From Streptomyces olivaceus (lineage in GTDB: Bacteria; Actinomycetota; Actinomycetes; Streptomycetales; Streptomycetaceae), in assembly GCF_000721235.1 (NCBI RefSeq), contig NZ_JOFH01000031.1, positions 1-64,000 on the forward strand: 64,000 bases of DNA, given 5' to 3'. A program made the position numbers and the translations under genes. Below are positions 15,185-24,403 of the stretch, piece by piece. Under the pieces are notes generated by a model. The model was given only the letters and a program-made list of their open reading frames with translations. It was not told the origin of the DNA and made no database searches. Every line of letters starts with the position of its first letter. Position 1 is the first letter of the stretch.

Positions 15185-16267
15185 ATGTGCCAGAGCAGTC
15201 AGATACCCATCAGCGTCGAAGAAACCCCGAGTTTCTACGGGATCGACCACTACGGATTCCCCCGCGCGGGGGCGGACGACCCGTTGGACCCCGAGGGATA
15301 TTACCCCCCGTATTTCCAGAGCGAGCACTTCCAGAAGTACGGCTACCACGTGGAAGAACTGCGCGGCGGCTTCTACTGGGTCACCAGTGCCGGCTACGAC
15401 GCCGCCTTCGTGGTGACCGAGGAGGGCGTGGTCGCGATCGACGCACCTCCGACGCTGGGCGAGAACATGCTGGCGGCGATCGAGGACGTCACCGACCGAC
15501 CGGTGACCCACGTCATCTACAGCCACTGGCACGCCGATCACATCGGCGCGGCCTCCGTGTTCGGTCCCGACGTCGAGATCGTCGCCCACCGCATCACCAA
15601 GGAACTCCTGGAGCGCTTCCCCGACCCGAAGCGTCCCGTGCCGACGACGACGTTCGACGACGAACTCGTCCTCGAGGTGGGCGGCGTGAGCCTGCACCTC
15701 TCCTACAAGGGAGAGAACCACTGCCCCGGCAACATCTTCGTCTACGCACCCCAGCAGAAGGTGCTCACGGCCGTGGACATCGTCAGTCCGGGCAGCGTCA
15801 CGTTCATGCACTGCGACGCCTCGCAGAACATCTCCGGCTGGTACGAGGCTCAGTCTCAGATCCTCGAATACGACTTCGACTACTTCGTCGGCGGGCACCA
15901 CATGCATTACGGCACCTACGAGCAGGTGAAGCTGTGCGTGGAGTACTTCGCCGACGTGCTCGAGGGGGCGACTGCGGCGGTCGAGCGGTTCAGCCGCTCG
16001 GACGCGCTCGCCGACATCGTGACCGGCACCGGCTGGGACAGGATCTTCGTCGGCACCGAGAACTGGATCAGCTCCATGGCGAACTACACCACCCGCCACG
16101 TCCTGGAGAAGGAAACGAGCGACGGCCGGCTCTGGTGGGAACGGCTGGCAGGAGCCACCACCCAGACCAAGTACCACGCGTACACCGTGCTGGAGTCGAT
16201 CCGCCTCGAACGGCCCCGGCCCGACTACCGCCAGCGGGGCGAGAATCCGCCGGTCTTCCTGACCTGA
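15185..16267 (+). CDS. Metallo-beta-lactamase-fold hydrolase
   Basis: A 360-residue MBL-fold protein. The dinuclear metal motif is H114-W-H116-A-D118-H119 (YSHWHADHIGAA). Later ligands fit GENHCPGNIFVY, VDIVSPG and the C-terminal-side VGGHHMHYGT. Length exceeds simple glyoxalase-type enzymes because of a 65-residue N-terminal segment and a helical C-terminal part. The start is the ATG at 15185 after GAGAGGCG. It lies 47 bases after the alcohol dehydrogenase and 52 before the quinone oxidoreductase, so it is part of the operon and probably opens a lactone or ester intermediate. Confidence 0.85.
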   Translation: MCQSSQIPISVEETPSFYGIDHYGFPRAGADDPLDPEGYYPPYFQSEHFQKYGYHVEELRGGFYWVTSAGYDAAFVVTEEGVVAIDAPPTLGENMLAAIEDVTDRPVTHVIYSHWHADHIGAASVFGPDVEIVAHRITKELLERFPDPKRPVPTTTFDDELVLEVGGVSLHLSYKGENHCPGNIFVYAPQQKVLTAVDIVSPGSVTFMHCDASQNISGWYEAQSQILEYDFDYFVGGHHMHYGTYEQVKLCVEYFADVLEGATAAVERFSRSDALADIVTGTGWDRIFVGTENWISSMANYTTRHVLEKETSDGRLWWERLAGATTQTKYHAYTVLESIRLERPRPDYRQRGENPPVFLT

Positions 16268-16319
16268 CACCGTTCTGAACGGTGCGAGCAAACGACCCTC
16301 GTACATGAGAAGGATCATC

Positions 16320-17225
16320 ATGAAAGCCGTCGTCATCACCTCCTTCGGCGAACCCTCCGTGTTGCGGGTCGCGGTGGCTTTGCGACCGGTGCCGGGTCCG
16401 GGTCAGGTACTGGTGCGGGTTCGCGCCGCGGGGGTGAACCCGGCGGAGATCCAGGCACGCGCCGGAGCGTTCCGCCTGCCTGCTCCCGCCGTCATCGGAT
16501 TCGAGTTCGCCGGCGTCGTCGAGGCGGTCGGCCCGGGCGTCGACGTGGGCGTGGTCGGCGACCGCGTCGCCGGGTGGCCGGACTCCGCCACCCAGGGCTC
16601 CTACGCCGAGTACACGGTCAGCAGCAATTTCGCGACGATCCCCGACGGCGTTTCCTTCGAGGAGGCCGCGGCTACCGTCATCGGCGCCGACAACGCGGCG
16701 AGGGGGCTCGGGCTTCTGAACATTCGCCCGGGTGACACGCTCGTGGTCACCGGCGCGAGCGGTGCTCTGGGCAGCGCCGCCGTGCAGTTCGCGCGACAGC
16801 GCGGTGTGACGGTGATCGGCGTCGCCGGGACTGCCAACGCCGACTTCGTCAGGAGTCTCGGAGCGACCCCCGTCGCCCACGGCCCGGGCCTGGTCGATCG
16901 CATCCGTGCCGCCGCTCCGGGCGGGGTCGACGCCGCGCTCGACACCGCCGGCAAGGGGCTCCTTCCCGCCCTCGTCGATCTTCTCGGCGGCCCCGACCGG
17001 ATCGTGACGCTCGCCGACCGCGATGCCGCACAACACGGCGTCGCGTTCAGCCCCGGGGGCAGCGGGAACCGCGACCACCGCCCGGTCCAGGAAGCCCTGG
17101 ATCTGATCGCCGCCGGCGCATGGACCGCACGCATCGGCCGGAGCTTCCCACTCGACGAGGCCGCGGACGCCCATCGCCTCGTCGCCACGGGCCACACCCA
17201 CGGCAAAGTCGTCCTCCTTCCCTGA
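16320..17225 (+). CDS. NADPH:quinone oxidoreductase-like MDR protein
   Basis: A 301-residue zinc-free medium-chain reductase of the quinone oxidoreductase/enoyl reductase type. It starts MKAVVITSFGEPSVLRV, shows RAAGVNPAEIQARAG near residue 40 and the NADPH site VTGASGALGSAAVQFARQRG near 145. It lacks the zinc ligands of alcohol dehydrogenases. The ATG at 16320 is preferred because GAGAAGG sits 8 bases before it. Family members reduce quinones or alpha,beta-unsaturated carbonyls, which fits an oxidative degradation cluster. Confidence 0.87.
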   Translation: MKAVVITSFGEPSVLRVAVALRPVPGPGQVLVRVRAAGVNPAEIQARAGAFRLPAPAVIGFEFAGVVEAVGPGVDVGVVGDRVAGWPDSATQGSYAEYTVSSNFATIPDGVSFEEAAATVIGADNAARGLGLLNIRPGDTLVVTGASGALGSAAVQFARQRGVTVIGVAGTANADFVRSLGATPVAHGPGLVDRIRAAAPGGVDAALDTAGKGLLPALVDLLGGPDRIVTLADRDAAQHGVAFSPGGSGNRDHRPVQEALDLIAAGAWTARIGRSFPLDEAADAHRLVATGHTHGKVVLLP

Positions 17226-17280
17226 CTCGGCCGACCGGCCGACCGATCAACCGCGACAACAATCATTTGGAGAATCCGAA

Positions 17281-18003
17281 ATGCCTGCAGTCCTCGTCCA
17301 CGGTGTACCTGATACCCACCGGCTCTGGGACACCGTCCGCCCTTATCTTCAACGCGAAGACATTGTGACGATCGACCTCCCCGGGTTCGGCGTACCCCTG
17401 CCGGCGGGATTCACGTCGACGAAAGAAGAGTATCTCGATTGGCTTGTTGAGAAGATCGAGGAAATCGGCGAACCCGTCGACCTGGTCGGTCATGATTGGG
17501 GGTCTCTGCTCACGGGCCGTCTCGCGTCCGTCCGACCAGATCTGGTGCGGACCTGGACAGGCATCAGCGGACCCATCGATCCGGAGTATCCGTGGCACTA
17601 TCTTGCCAAGATCTGGCAGACGCCGGGCGAGGGCGAGCAATGGATGGCGGACCTCGATCTCGAGGCGTTCGCAGCAAGCCTCAACGAGGCGCAGATGCCG
17701 CTCGACGCGGCAAACGAATCGGTCCGGCATCTCGATGTCACCATGAGAGCAAGCATTCTCGCCCTTTACCGTTCGGCGATCGAGGTCGGGGCGGAGTGGA
17801 AGCCGGGTCTGAGCAACGTGACCGCACCAGCGCTGGTGATCTGGGGCCTGGACGATCCGTTTCTTCCCCACCGCTTCGCCGACGAGCTCGGCAATGCCAC
17901 CCGCGCACGTGCCGTCTTCAAGCTGCGCAGCTCGCACTGGCCGATGATAGAGCGTCCGGCCGATGTCGCACGCGAACTCGAGGCCCACTGGGCTCACGTG
18001 TAA
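17281..18003 (+). CDS. Alpha/beta hydrolase, dehalogenase/epoxide-hydrolase type
   Basis: A 240-residue alpha/beta hydrolase whose nucleophile is Asp72 in GHDWGS, not Ser. This is the pattern of haloalkane dehalogenases, fluoroacetate dehalogenases and epoxide hydrolases. The acid is likely in WGLDDPFLP and the base is the His in SSHWPMIERP. The N-terminal VLVHGVPDTHRLWD gives the oxyanion hole. Codon use is less GC-biased than in the neighbours (for example the stretch around 17400-17480), hinting at recent transfer. Cluster position suggests it opens an epoxide or removes a halogen from the pathway substrate. Confidence 0.87.
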   Translation: MPAVLVHGVPDTHRLWDTVRPYLQREDIVTIDLPGFGVPLPAGFTSTKEEYLDWLVEKIEEIGEPVDLVGHDWGSLLTGRLASVRPDLVRTWTGISGPIDPEYPWHYLAKIWQTPGEGEQWMADLDLEAFAASLNEAQMPLDAANESVRHLDVTMRASILALYRSAIEVGAEWKPGLSNVTAPALVIWGLDDPFLPHRFADELGNATRARAVFKLRSSHWPMIERPADVARELEAHWAHV

Positions 18004-18171
18004 AACCTGCGCTCGGGTCACTCGGGCTCAACTCCCGCGGCCGCTACACGAACAGCGATAATCGCTCGCTCGCCATGGCGAGCCCGAGTGCCCACGCATG
18101 TGTCCGGAAACGAATCATCGTGACGCAGCCCGGAGAGCGTTGCCGGGGCTGCACACGGCAGGAGCTTCCTC

Positions 18172-19314
18172 ATGACGAATTCAGCAGATACCCGGATCGG
18201 CGTCGGTCTTGTCGGGGCCAGTGCCGATCGGGGTTGGGGCGGAATTGCTCACGTCCCGGCGCTGCAGGCGCTCGACGCGTTCCAGATCCGCGCCGTCAGT
18301 ACGACTCGTATGGAGAGCGCGAACGCGACCGCTCGTCGGCTGGGCGCCGATCTCGCCTTCGACACGCATGAGGCTCTGGTCGTGCGGCCGGAGGTCGACC
18401 TGGTGGTGGTTGCGGTCAAGGTGCCGGACCACAAGCAGATCGTTTCCGACGCGCTGGCCGCGGGCAAGATGGTTTATTGCGAATGGCCGCTCGCAAGGAA
18501 CCTGTCGGAGGCCGAAGCGCTGGAGGGGTTTACCCGCGAGCGGCGGCTGCGGACGGTTGTCGGGTTGCAGGGCGGCCTGCACCCGCCGGTCCTCTTCCTG
18601 CGCGACCTCATCGCACAGGGCGTGATCGGCAAGCCGCTCAGCACGAGCATCCGAGCGCATCTGACCGACGACATGTGGGCCGGCCGATATGACCCGCCGG
18701 TCGAGTACATGGCTGACGCGAAGCATGGCGCCACGCTCCTGAGCATCATGCTCGGCCACGGGCTCGAACCGCTTGCGCGCGTGCTCGGCACGTTCGAGAG
18801 CCTGTCCGCCGTCGTCGCCAATCAGCGCGGTGACGGCGTCCGCCTCTCCGACGGCGCGTCGCTGCCGAAGGACACGCCGGACGAGATCGTCGTCGCCGGC
18901 GTTCTCGAAGGCGGGATCGTCACTTCGCTGCACTACAGTGCCGGGCGGTCCGCCGGCTCGGCGATGGTATGGGAGATCCAGGGCACCGAGGGCAGTGTGC
19001 GTGTGGAGTCGGCGTCGGGCTACATCCATTTCACCGATTTCACCATCACGCTGTGCCGCGGCAGCGAGCCTGCCCAAGTGCTACAGGTCCCCCCGGCTTA
19101 TGCGGCTCCCGACCTGCAACTCGACGCACCCGCAGCGGGGGTCGCCCGCCTCTACGCCCAGTTCGCCGCCGACCTCCGCGAAGGAACCGCCGTTGCGCCG
19201 GACTTCGCGGTCGCCCTCGATCGCCACCGGGTACTCGACGCGATCACCCGGGCCGCTGAAACAGGTCATCGGCAGCATCTGTCCCGCCCCGACCGAATGA
19301 ACTCCAGTCCGTGA
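18172..19314 (+). CDS. Gfo/Idh/MocA-family oxidoreductase, Gal80-like (copy 2)
   Basis: A 380-residue relative of the protein at 12735-13826. The Rossmann start is VGLVGASADRGWGGIAHVPA; the motif that is E-K-P in active dehydrogenases is E104-W105-P106 (VYCEWPLAR), the form found in fungal Gal80 and its bacterial relatives. The C-terminal domain carries MVWEIQGTEGSVRVES. The Lys loss makes classical dehydrogenase activity doubtful, but NAD(P) binding is likely kept. Last gene of the rightward run, after a 168-bp gap with no gene. Its codon use also looks less streptomycete-like than the core genes. Confidence 0.85.
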   Translation: MTNSADTRIGVGLVGASADRGWGGIAHVPALQALDAFQIRAVSTTRMESANATARRLGADLAFDTHEALVVRPEVDLVVVAVKVPDHKQIVSDALAAGKMVYCEWPLARNLSEAEALEGFTRERRLRTVVGLQGGLHPPVLFLRDLIAQGVIGKPLSTSIRAHLTDDMWAGRYDPPVEYMADAKHGATLLSIMLGHGLEPLARVLGTFESLSAVVANQRGDGVRLSDGASLPKDTPDEIVVAGVLEGGIVTSLHYSAGRSAGSAMVWEIQGTEGSVRVESASGYIHFTDFTITLCRGSEPAQVLQVPPAYAAPDLQLDAPAAGVARLYAQFAADLREGTAVAPDFAVALDRHRVLDAITRAAETGHRQHLSRPDRMNSSP

Positions 19315-19392
19315 CCCCGGGCGAGGCACTGACGGACGACGTCGACAACGTCTTCGTCGACTTCGTCGACTTCGTCCACCTGGCCGACCACG

Positions 19393-19983
19393 TCATCGCG
19401 TCGGTCCCTCGCGCGCGGTCGAGGTGGCGGCATAGAGCCAACGGCGAAGGACGAGGGTCACAGCCGGCATCATCAGATACGTCATCAACGTACTGAACAG
19501 CAGCGCGAGCACCAGCACCCGCGCCGCAAGCGGCCAGGCACGGAGCGCCGGCCCCAGAAGACCGTTGCCGATCAGGGAGATCGGGAGTACTGCCGCGAAG
19601 GCGGCGAGCGCCATCTTCCACCGAGGCGGCGCCGTCGTGGGCGTGTCGCGCGCAGTGGTGAACAGGGTCTCCATTCCGGAGAGTTCGCGACGCGCCACCT
19701 CGCTCTGGTGATGGCCCTCGCAGTGGTCGAACAGTGCGGCCCGCTCAGGTGACGTCGTCCAGTGCCGCGCGGACTCCTGGTCGCGGAACCGGTGGATCAG
19801 TACCCATGGCCCGGCGGCCGTGGCAGGCCGGAACAATCCGTCCCCCAGGTGTCCGGGAAACGCTGAGGCGGTGTCGGTCACCCGCCCGAACCACTCCCGG
19901 AAGTCCTGCTCGTAGCCGGGTTCCACAGCGCGCGCGGTCAGCAGGGTGACGTCGGCCGGGCCGACGTCGTCCGTCTCGGTCAT
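19393..19983 (-). CDS. Monooxygenase-like (ABM) protein with membrane tail
   Basis: A 196-residue fusion-like protein. Residues 10-100 form an antibiotic-biosynthesis-monooxygenase-type ferredoxin fold (VTLLTARAVEPGYEQDFREW, then PWVLIHRFRDQESARHW). Residues 120-180 hold two hydrophobic helices (MALAAFAAVLPISLIGNGLL and VLVLALLFSTLMTYLMMP). This domain pairing is known in bacteria, with the ABM part facing the cytosol. Role unknown; the cluster suggests handling of a redox-active intermediate at the membrane. A 20-bp tandem duplication covers its start codon. Confidence 0.75.
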   Translation of the reverse strand: MTETDDVGPADVTLLTARAVEPGYEQDFREWFGRVTDTASAFPGHLGDGLFRPATAAGPWVLIHRFRDQESARHWTTSPERAALFDHCEGHHQSEVARRELSGMETLFTTARDTPTTAPPRWKMALAAFAAVLPISLIGNGLLGPALRAWPLAARVLVLALLFSTLMTYLMMPAVTLVLRRWLYAATSTAREGPTR

Positions 19984-20016
19984 CGATTCTCATTCCCGGT
20001 CATCGATTCTCATTCC
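19980..20016. repeat. 20-bp tandem duplication over a start codon
   Basis: TCATCGATTCTCATTCC occurs at 19980-19996 and again at 20000-20016. On the minus strand this repeats the segment containing the ATG of the ABM-like gene, so an extra in-frame-looking ATG and leader sequence lie upstream. Confidence 0.8.
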
Positions 20017-20030
20017 GCCGTCGAGAGCTG

Positions 20031-21470
20031 TCAGAGCTGCGGTGCCACATGCACGAGGTGCTTGGTCTCCTGGAATTCCTCGATCCCGCGGATGCCGTTC
20101 AGGCGGCCCACTCCCGACTGCTTGAAGCCGCCCTCCTCGAACTGGTCGTGGACCATGGCCCAGGTGTTGGTCCAGACGGTCCCGGCCCGCAGTTCGCGGC
20201 CGACGCGCAGGGGGCGGTCGACATCACGGGTCCAGATGCTCGCGGCCAGGCCGAACTCGGTGGCGTTGGCCCGCGCCACGGCCTCGGCCTCGGCCTCGAA
20301 CACCTCGAAGGTGGCGACCGGCCCGAACACTTCGCGCTGCACGATCGACGAGGACACGTCGGCGACCTCGATCAGGGACGGGCCGAGGAGCGCCCGCTCC
20401 CGCTTGCCCCGCACGAGGACGGTGGCGTAGTCGGCCGCGGCGGCCACGGTCTGTTCGACCCGTTGGGCGTTTCCTTCGTCGATCATGGCGCCCATCTCGC
20501 TGGCGGGGTCGTCGCCGGGCCCGACCCGGACCGCTTCGAGGGCGGCGACGAGCCGCCGCCGGAGTTCGCCGGCCACGCCGCGCTGGACCAGTATCCGGCT
20601 GCCCGTCATGCAGAACTGGCCCGCGAACATGGTGACGGCCTTGGTGAGCACGGGCACGACGGCGTCCAGGTCGGCGTCGTCGAAGACGAGCATCGGCGTC
20701 TTTCCGCCCAGCTCCATGGACAGCGTTTTCAGCGTCGGGGCGGCCTGTTCCATGATCACGCGGCCGACCGCGGTGGAGCCGGTGTAGCTGATCACGTCGA
20801 CGTCCGGGGAGGAGACCAGCTCCGGAGCCCCGGCGTTTCCGCTCTCGGTGAAGACGTTTAACACGCCCGGGTCCAGGCTCGGCGTGTCGGCGACGATCTC
20901 ACTCAGCACTCCGTTGACCAGGCCGGTCTGCGCCGGCATCTTCATGACCACGGTGCAGCCGGCGGCCAGGGCGGGTGCGAAGGATCGCGCCGAGAGGATG
21001 ACCGGGGAGTTCCACGGCACGATCACCGCGGCGACGCCCGCGGCTTCGCGCAGGGTCATCGAGTACACGCCGGGCCGCACTTCCCCGGCGCTGCCGTGGT
21101 CGGTGAGGGAAAGCGCCGCGTGGTAGCGGAGTTTGGGGATGGTGCCCTCGACTTCGAGGGCCGCCTCGGCGAGTACTTTCCCGTTCTCCCGCGCCAGGAG
21201 GGTGATCAGTTCGTCCTTGCGCCGCTCGAGCCGGTCGGCCAGTTCGTGCAGCGCTGCCGCACGCCGGTGGCGGTCGCGGGACCAGGCGGTGGAGTCGAAG
21301 GCCGTTCGGGCCGCGGCCACGGCGGCCCTCGCCTCCCGCGCACCGCCGTCGGCGAAGGTACCGAGCAGGCCGTTGGTCGCGGGGCTGCGTGACTCGCCGC
21401 GGGAGCCGGAGTCCTGCCACTGCCCGTCGATGTAGTGGCGCGCGTGGGGCAGGGTTTCGGATGTGGGCAT
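20031..21470 (-). CDS. NAD(P)-dependent aldehyde dehydrogenase
   Basis: A 479-residue member of the aldehyde dehydrogenase superfamily, oxidising an aldehyde to its acid. Visible are the N-terminal YIDGQWQDSG, the cofactor and oxyanion region VIVPWNSPVILSARS, the general base Glu in SMELGGKTPMLVFDDA, and the catalytic Cys in FAGQFCMTGSRILVQ. The C-terminal EEGGFKQSGVGRLNG is typical of betaine-/aromatic-aldehyde types. I take the ATG at 21470 as start because the family N-terminus begins there; two more upstream Met codons are possible. Probable partner of the alcohol dehydrogenase at 14022. Confidence 0.88.
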   Translation of the reverse strand: MPTSETLPHARHYIDGQWQDSGSRGESRSPATNGLLGTFADGGAREARAAVAAARTAFDSTAWSRDRHRRAAALHELADRLERRKDELITLLARENGKVLAEAALEVEGTIPKLRYHAALSLTDHGSAGEVRPGVYSMTLREAAGVAAVIVPWNSPVILSARSFAPALAAGCTVVMKMPAQTGLVNGVLSEIVADTPSLDPGVLNVFTESGNAGAPELVSSPDVDVISYTGSTAVGRVIMEQAAPTLKTLSMELGGKTPMLVFDDADLDAVVPVLTKAVTMFAGQFCMTGSRILVQRGVAGELRRRLVAALEAVRVGPGDDPASEMGAMIDEGNAQRVEQTVAAAADYATVLVRGKRERALLGPSLIEVADVSSSIVQREVFGPVATFEVFEAEAEAVARANATEFGLAASIWTRDVDRPLRVGRELRAGTVWTNTWAMVHDQFEEGGFKQSGVGRLNGIRGIEEFQETKHLVHVAPQL

Positions 21471-21628
21471 GAGGTGACCTCTCGTCATGCGTCGCACGGC
21501 GTTTCGCCGCGGGTCCGCGGGACAACGTCAGCGACGCTACAAATCAGGGCCGGTGGGCGAATCGGGCAGGCAATCCGTCGTGTCCGCCGGAGGCGTCGTG
21601 CGCCCGCTCCGCCGCGGCCTCCCTGCGC

Positions 21629-24403
21629 TCACGGCGGCTCACACCCGGCGTGCAGGTCGCTCAGCTCGGTCCGGGTGTTGATGCCGAGCTTGGCGAACAC
21701 GTTCCCGAGGTGGTGGCCCACGGTGCGGTGGCTGATCCGCAGCTGTACGCCGATCTCGCGATTCGTCAGCTGTTCGGCGGCCAGTTGGGCGACTCGCTGT
21801 TCCTGGGCGGTGAGCCGGTTCATCGCCCCGGTGTCCGAGCTCCCCCGGTGTCCCGGTGCTCCGGTGAGGTCCTGCTCGCGCTGCGCGCGTTGGCGCAGCG
21901 GCTCGGCACCGAGCCGGTCGAACACCTCGATGGCGCCTCCGATCTGGACGCGCGCATCGGTCCGCCGGCGGCCCCGCCGCAGCCACTCGCCGTAGGACAA
22001 CTGAGCGCGCGCGTAGAGCAGCGGGTGGGACCGGGCACCCGGCACGTCGAGTGCGGCCCGGAAGGCACCCTCGGCGCAGGGGCCCACGAGGAGCGCGCGC
22101 ATGACATGTGCGGCGCAGCGGGCCCACGGCGCTCCGGTGCGCCGCGCCCAGGCCTCGAGCACCCGTACCCGTTCGTCCGCGAGGTCGCTTCTGCCGACGC
22201 GCACGGCCGCCTCGGCCGTGTCGGGAGCGGCCAGGAGCGCGAAGGTCGGGTGTTCCGCGTCATGGCCCGGCTCGGTCAGGCGCACCAGGCTGTCCAGTGC
22301 TTCCTCGGGACGCTCGTGAAACAGCGCGGCCATGCCGCGGTTCCAGTACGCGGCGGCGCTCAGCGCGCGGACGCCCTGGGGTAGTGACGTCTCCAGAGTT
22401 CTGGCGGTGGTATCCGCGACGGCGCACTCGTCACCACGCGCGGCGGCGAGCCGGCCCAGGCTGGTGAGGCAGTGGGAGGCGATGTGGTCGGCACCCAGGT
22501 CCTGGGCCAGCCGCAGTCCCTCCGCGGCCGAGGACTCCGCTTGCGGCCAGCGGCCGGCAGCGTTGTCGAGCATCGCGGTCCGGGCCAGGGCGGCGGCGAG
22601 CCGAGCGCGCTCGCTGCGCCGCCGCAGGTGCGGTAACCGGCGGCGCAGCGCATCCGCCATCGGCTTGTCGATCCCCCAGGCCAGGGCGAGGGGTGTCGGC
22701 GGCAGCAACGGCAGGACGGTCGTACGGGCCCGCGCGGCGGCAGCACCGAGGTCGGGGGTGTCCGCCGGCGGCGCGTCGGGGGGCGCGTCGTCGCTCCACC
22801 AGGCCAGTGTTCCGGGTAATCCGGTCCGGCCCTCGACGTCGCGTTCGAGCAGCAGTTCCAGTGCTCTGTCCCGCAGGTCGCCGCGTCCGACGGACCATGC
22901 GGCGCGCATGGCCAGCATGCCCAGTTCCAGCGCCGTTGCCGGTTCCGGGACGCGCTTCATGTCGGTGATCAGGAAGTGGTGGGCCATCTCGGGCATGCCC
23001 CGGGCGAACTCCATGATCCCCCGCAGGCCCCGGCTCCGCCGGGCGACGTGAGCACCGGGGGCCAGCCGTTCCGCGTCATCGAGCAGGCGCTCCGCCGTGG
23101 CTGCCCACCCGGCGTCCCAGGATGCCCTGGCCGCCTCGGCAAGGCGTTGCGAGGCGTCGACCGGTGCGGCCGACAGTTCGGCGGCCCGCCACCACGCCCG
23201 TGCCGCCGTGCTCGTGGCCCCGCGGAGCCGGGAGCGGACGGCGGTCCGTTCGAGGAGCCGCGCGACGTCCTCATCGCGTCCGTGGGCCAGGGCGGCGAGA
23301 TGCCATGCGCGCTCCTCCGCCTCGTCCGGCATCGTGGCGGCCAGGGCGCGGTGAGCCCGGCGCCTCGTCGCGGCACCGCAGCCCTCGTAGACGGCTCTGC
23401 TCACGACGGGGTGCCGGAAACCCACGCGGTTGCCCGCCACGTGGAGCAGGCCCGCGTTGGTCACTTCTTCCCAGACTGCGTCATCGGCACCCGACGCGCA
23501 GCCGGCCCGCTGCACCGTGAGCCGGTCGCCGTGCTCCTCGGCCGCCGCGAGCACGGTCAGCAACTGCGCCGGAGGGCTCAGGGCCTCGATCCCGTCACGG
23601 AATGCCCGCTGCAGGCGCGGTCCGACGGGCGGTCGTCCTCGCTTCCGGCGATGCTCGGCGTCGTCGAAGTCGCCCCCGAGCGTGGCGAGTTCGTGCAGCG
23701 CCAAGGGGTTGCCCCCGGCCTCCCGGACCATGTTCCGCGTCGTCGCCGTGTCGGTGAGCGGCGCCACGGCGGCCAGAAGCTGCCGTGCGCTCTCGTCGCT
23801 CAGGGCGTCGACCCGCACGTCGGCCACGCCGTCCCAGGGCCGGGCGGCCGGATCGCTGTGATCGGCGAGCACGACCGCCACGGGATGCGCTCCTACGCGT
23901 CGGGCGACGAACCCCAGGCACAGCGCGGTGGCCTCGTCGAGCCACTGCCCGTTGTCCACCACGACGAGCACGGGCTGCCGCTCGGCGAGTCCGCAGAGCA
24001 GCGACAGTACGGCCGCCCCGACCATCAGGCGGTCCGTCGGCTCCCCGCTCAGCCCGAGCGCGGTACGCACGGCGGCGGCCTGGGCCGTCGCCAGCAGCTC
24101 GACACGGTCGGCCAGCGGTCGCAGCAGCCCGTGCAGCCCCGCGAAAGCCAGGTCCGACTCGGGCCGGGTGGCCGAGTGGCTCAGCCGGACGAAGTCCGCG
24201 GCCCGGCCGTGCAGGTGGCGAAGCAGAGCTGACTTGCCGATACCCGGCTCGCCCCACACCACGAGCGCGCCACCGCTCCCGCCGCGGGCCCGCGTAAGCA
24301 GCCCGTCGAGAACCGCGGTCTCCTCGCGGCGTCCGAACAGCTCCGTCGGCGCTGCCGCTGTCGCGGCTCCGTCACCGGGCCCGCCATGCGCCGACTGCAT
24401 CAC
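21629..24403 (-). CDS. LAL-type LuxR-family transcriptional regulator
   Basis: A 924-residue large ATP-binding regulator. The N-terminal AAA/NACHT-like ATPase has the Walker A GEPGIGKS (residues 51-58) and a Walker B-like VLVVVDNGQWLDEAT. A long helical repeat region follows. The last 65 residues are a LuxR helix-turn-helix (LTAQEQRVAQLAAEQ then TNREIGVQLRISHRTVGHHL). LAL proteins are pathway-specific activators for polyketide and catabolic genes. Its GTG/ATG start overlaps the stop of a luciferase-like monooxygenase stump. Orientation and position suggest it activates the surrounding oxidative genes. Confidence 0.9.
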   Translation of the reverse strand: MMQSAHGGPGDGAATAAAPTELFGRREETAVLDGLLTRARGGSGGALVVWGEPGIGKSALLRHLHGRAADFVRLSHSATRPESDLAFAGLHGLLRPLADRVELLATAQAAAVRTALGLSGEPTDRLMVGAAVLSLLCGLAERQPVLVVVDNGQWLDEATALCLGFVARRVGAHPVAVVLADHSDPAARPWDGVADVRVDALSDESARQLLAAVAPLTDTATTRNMVREAGGNPLALHELATLGGDFDDAEHRRKRGRPPVGPRLQRAFRDGIEALSPPAQLLTVLAAAEEHGDRLTVQRAGCASGADDAVWEEVTNAGLLHVAGNRVGFRHPVVSRAVYEGCGAATRRRAHRALAATMPDEAEERAWHLAALAHGRDEDVARLLERTAVRSRLRGATSTAARAWWRAAELSAAPVDASQRLAEAARASWDAGWAATAERLLDDAERLAPGAHVARRSRGLRGIMEFARGMPEMAHHFLITDMKRVPEPATALELGMLAMRAAWSVGRGDLRDRALELLLERDVEGRTGLPGTLAWWSDDAPPDAPPADTPDLGAAAARARTTVLPLLPPTPLALAWGIDKPMADALRRRLPHLRRRSERARLAAALARTAMLDNAAGRWPQAESSAAEGLRLAQDLGADHIASHCLTSLGRLAAARGDECAVADTTARTLETSLPQGVRALSAAAYWNRGMAALFHERPEEALDSLVRLTEPGHDAEHPTFALLAAPDTAEAAVRVGRSDLADERVRVLEAWARRTGAPWARCAAHVMRALLVGPCAEGAFRAALDVPGARSHPLLYARAQLSYGEWLRRGRRRTDARVQIGGAIEVFDRLGAEPLRQRAQREQDLTGAPGHRGSSDTGAMNRLTAQEQRVAQLAAEQLTNREIGVQLRISHRTVGHHLGNVFAKLGINTRTELSDLHAGCEPP

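Noticed and set aside
22976..24232. 418-codon plus-strand frame across the LAL regulator
   Set aside because: Composition is that of an antisense shadow; no recognisable domain, while the minus-strand frame has Walker A and LuxR motifs.
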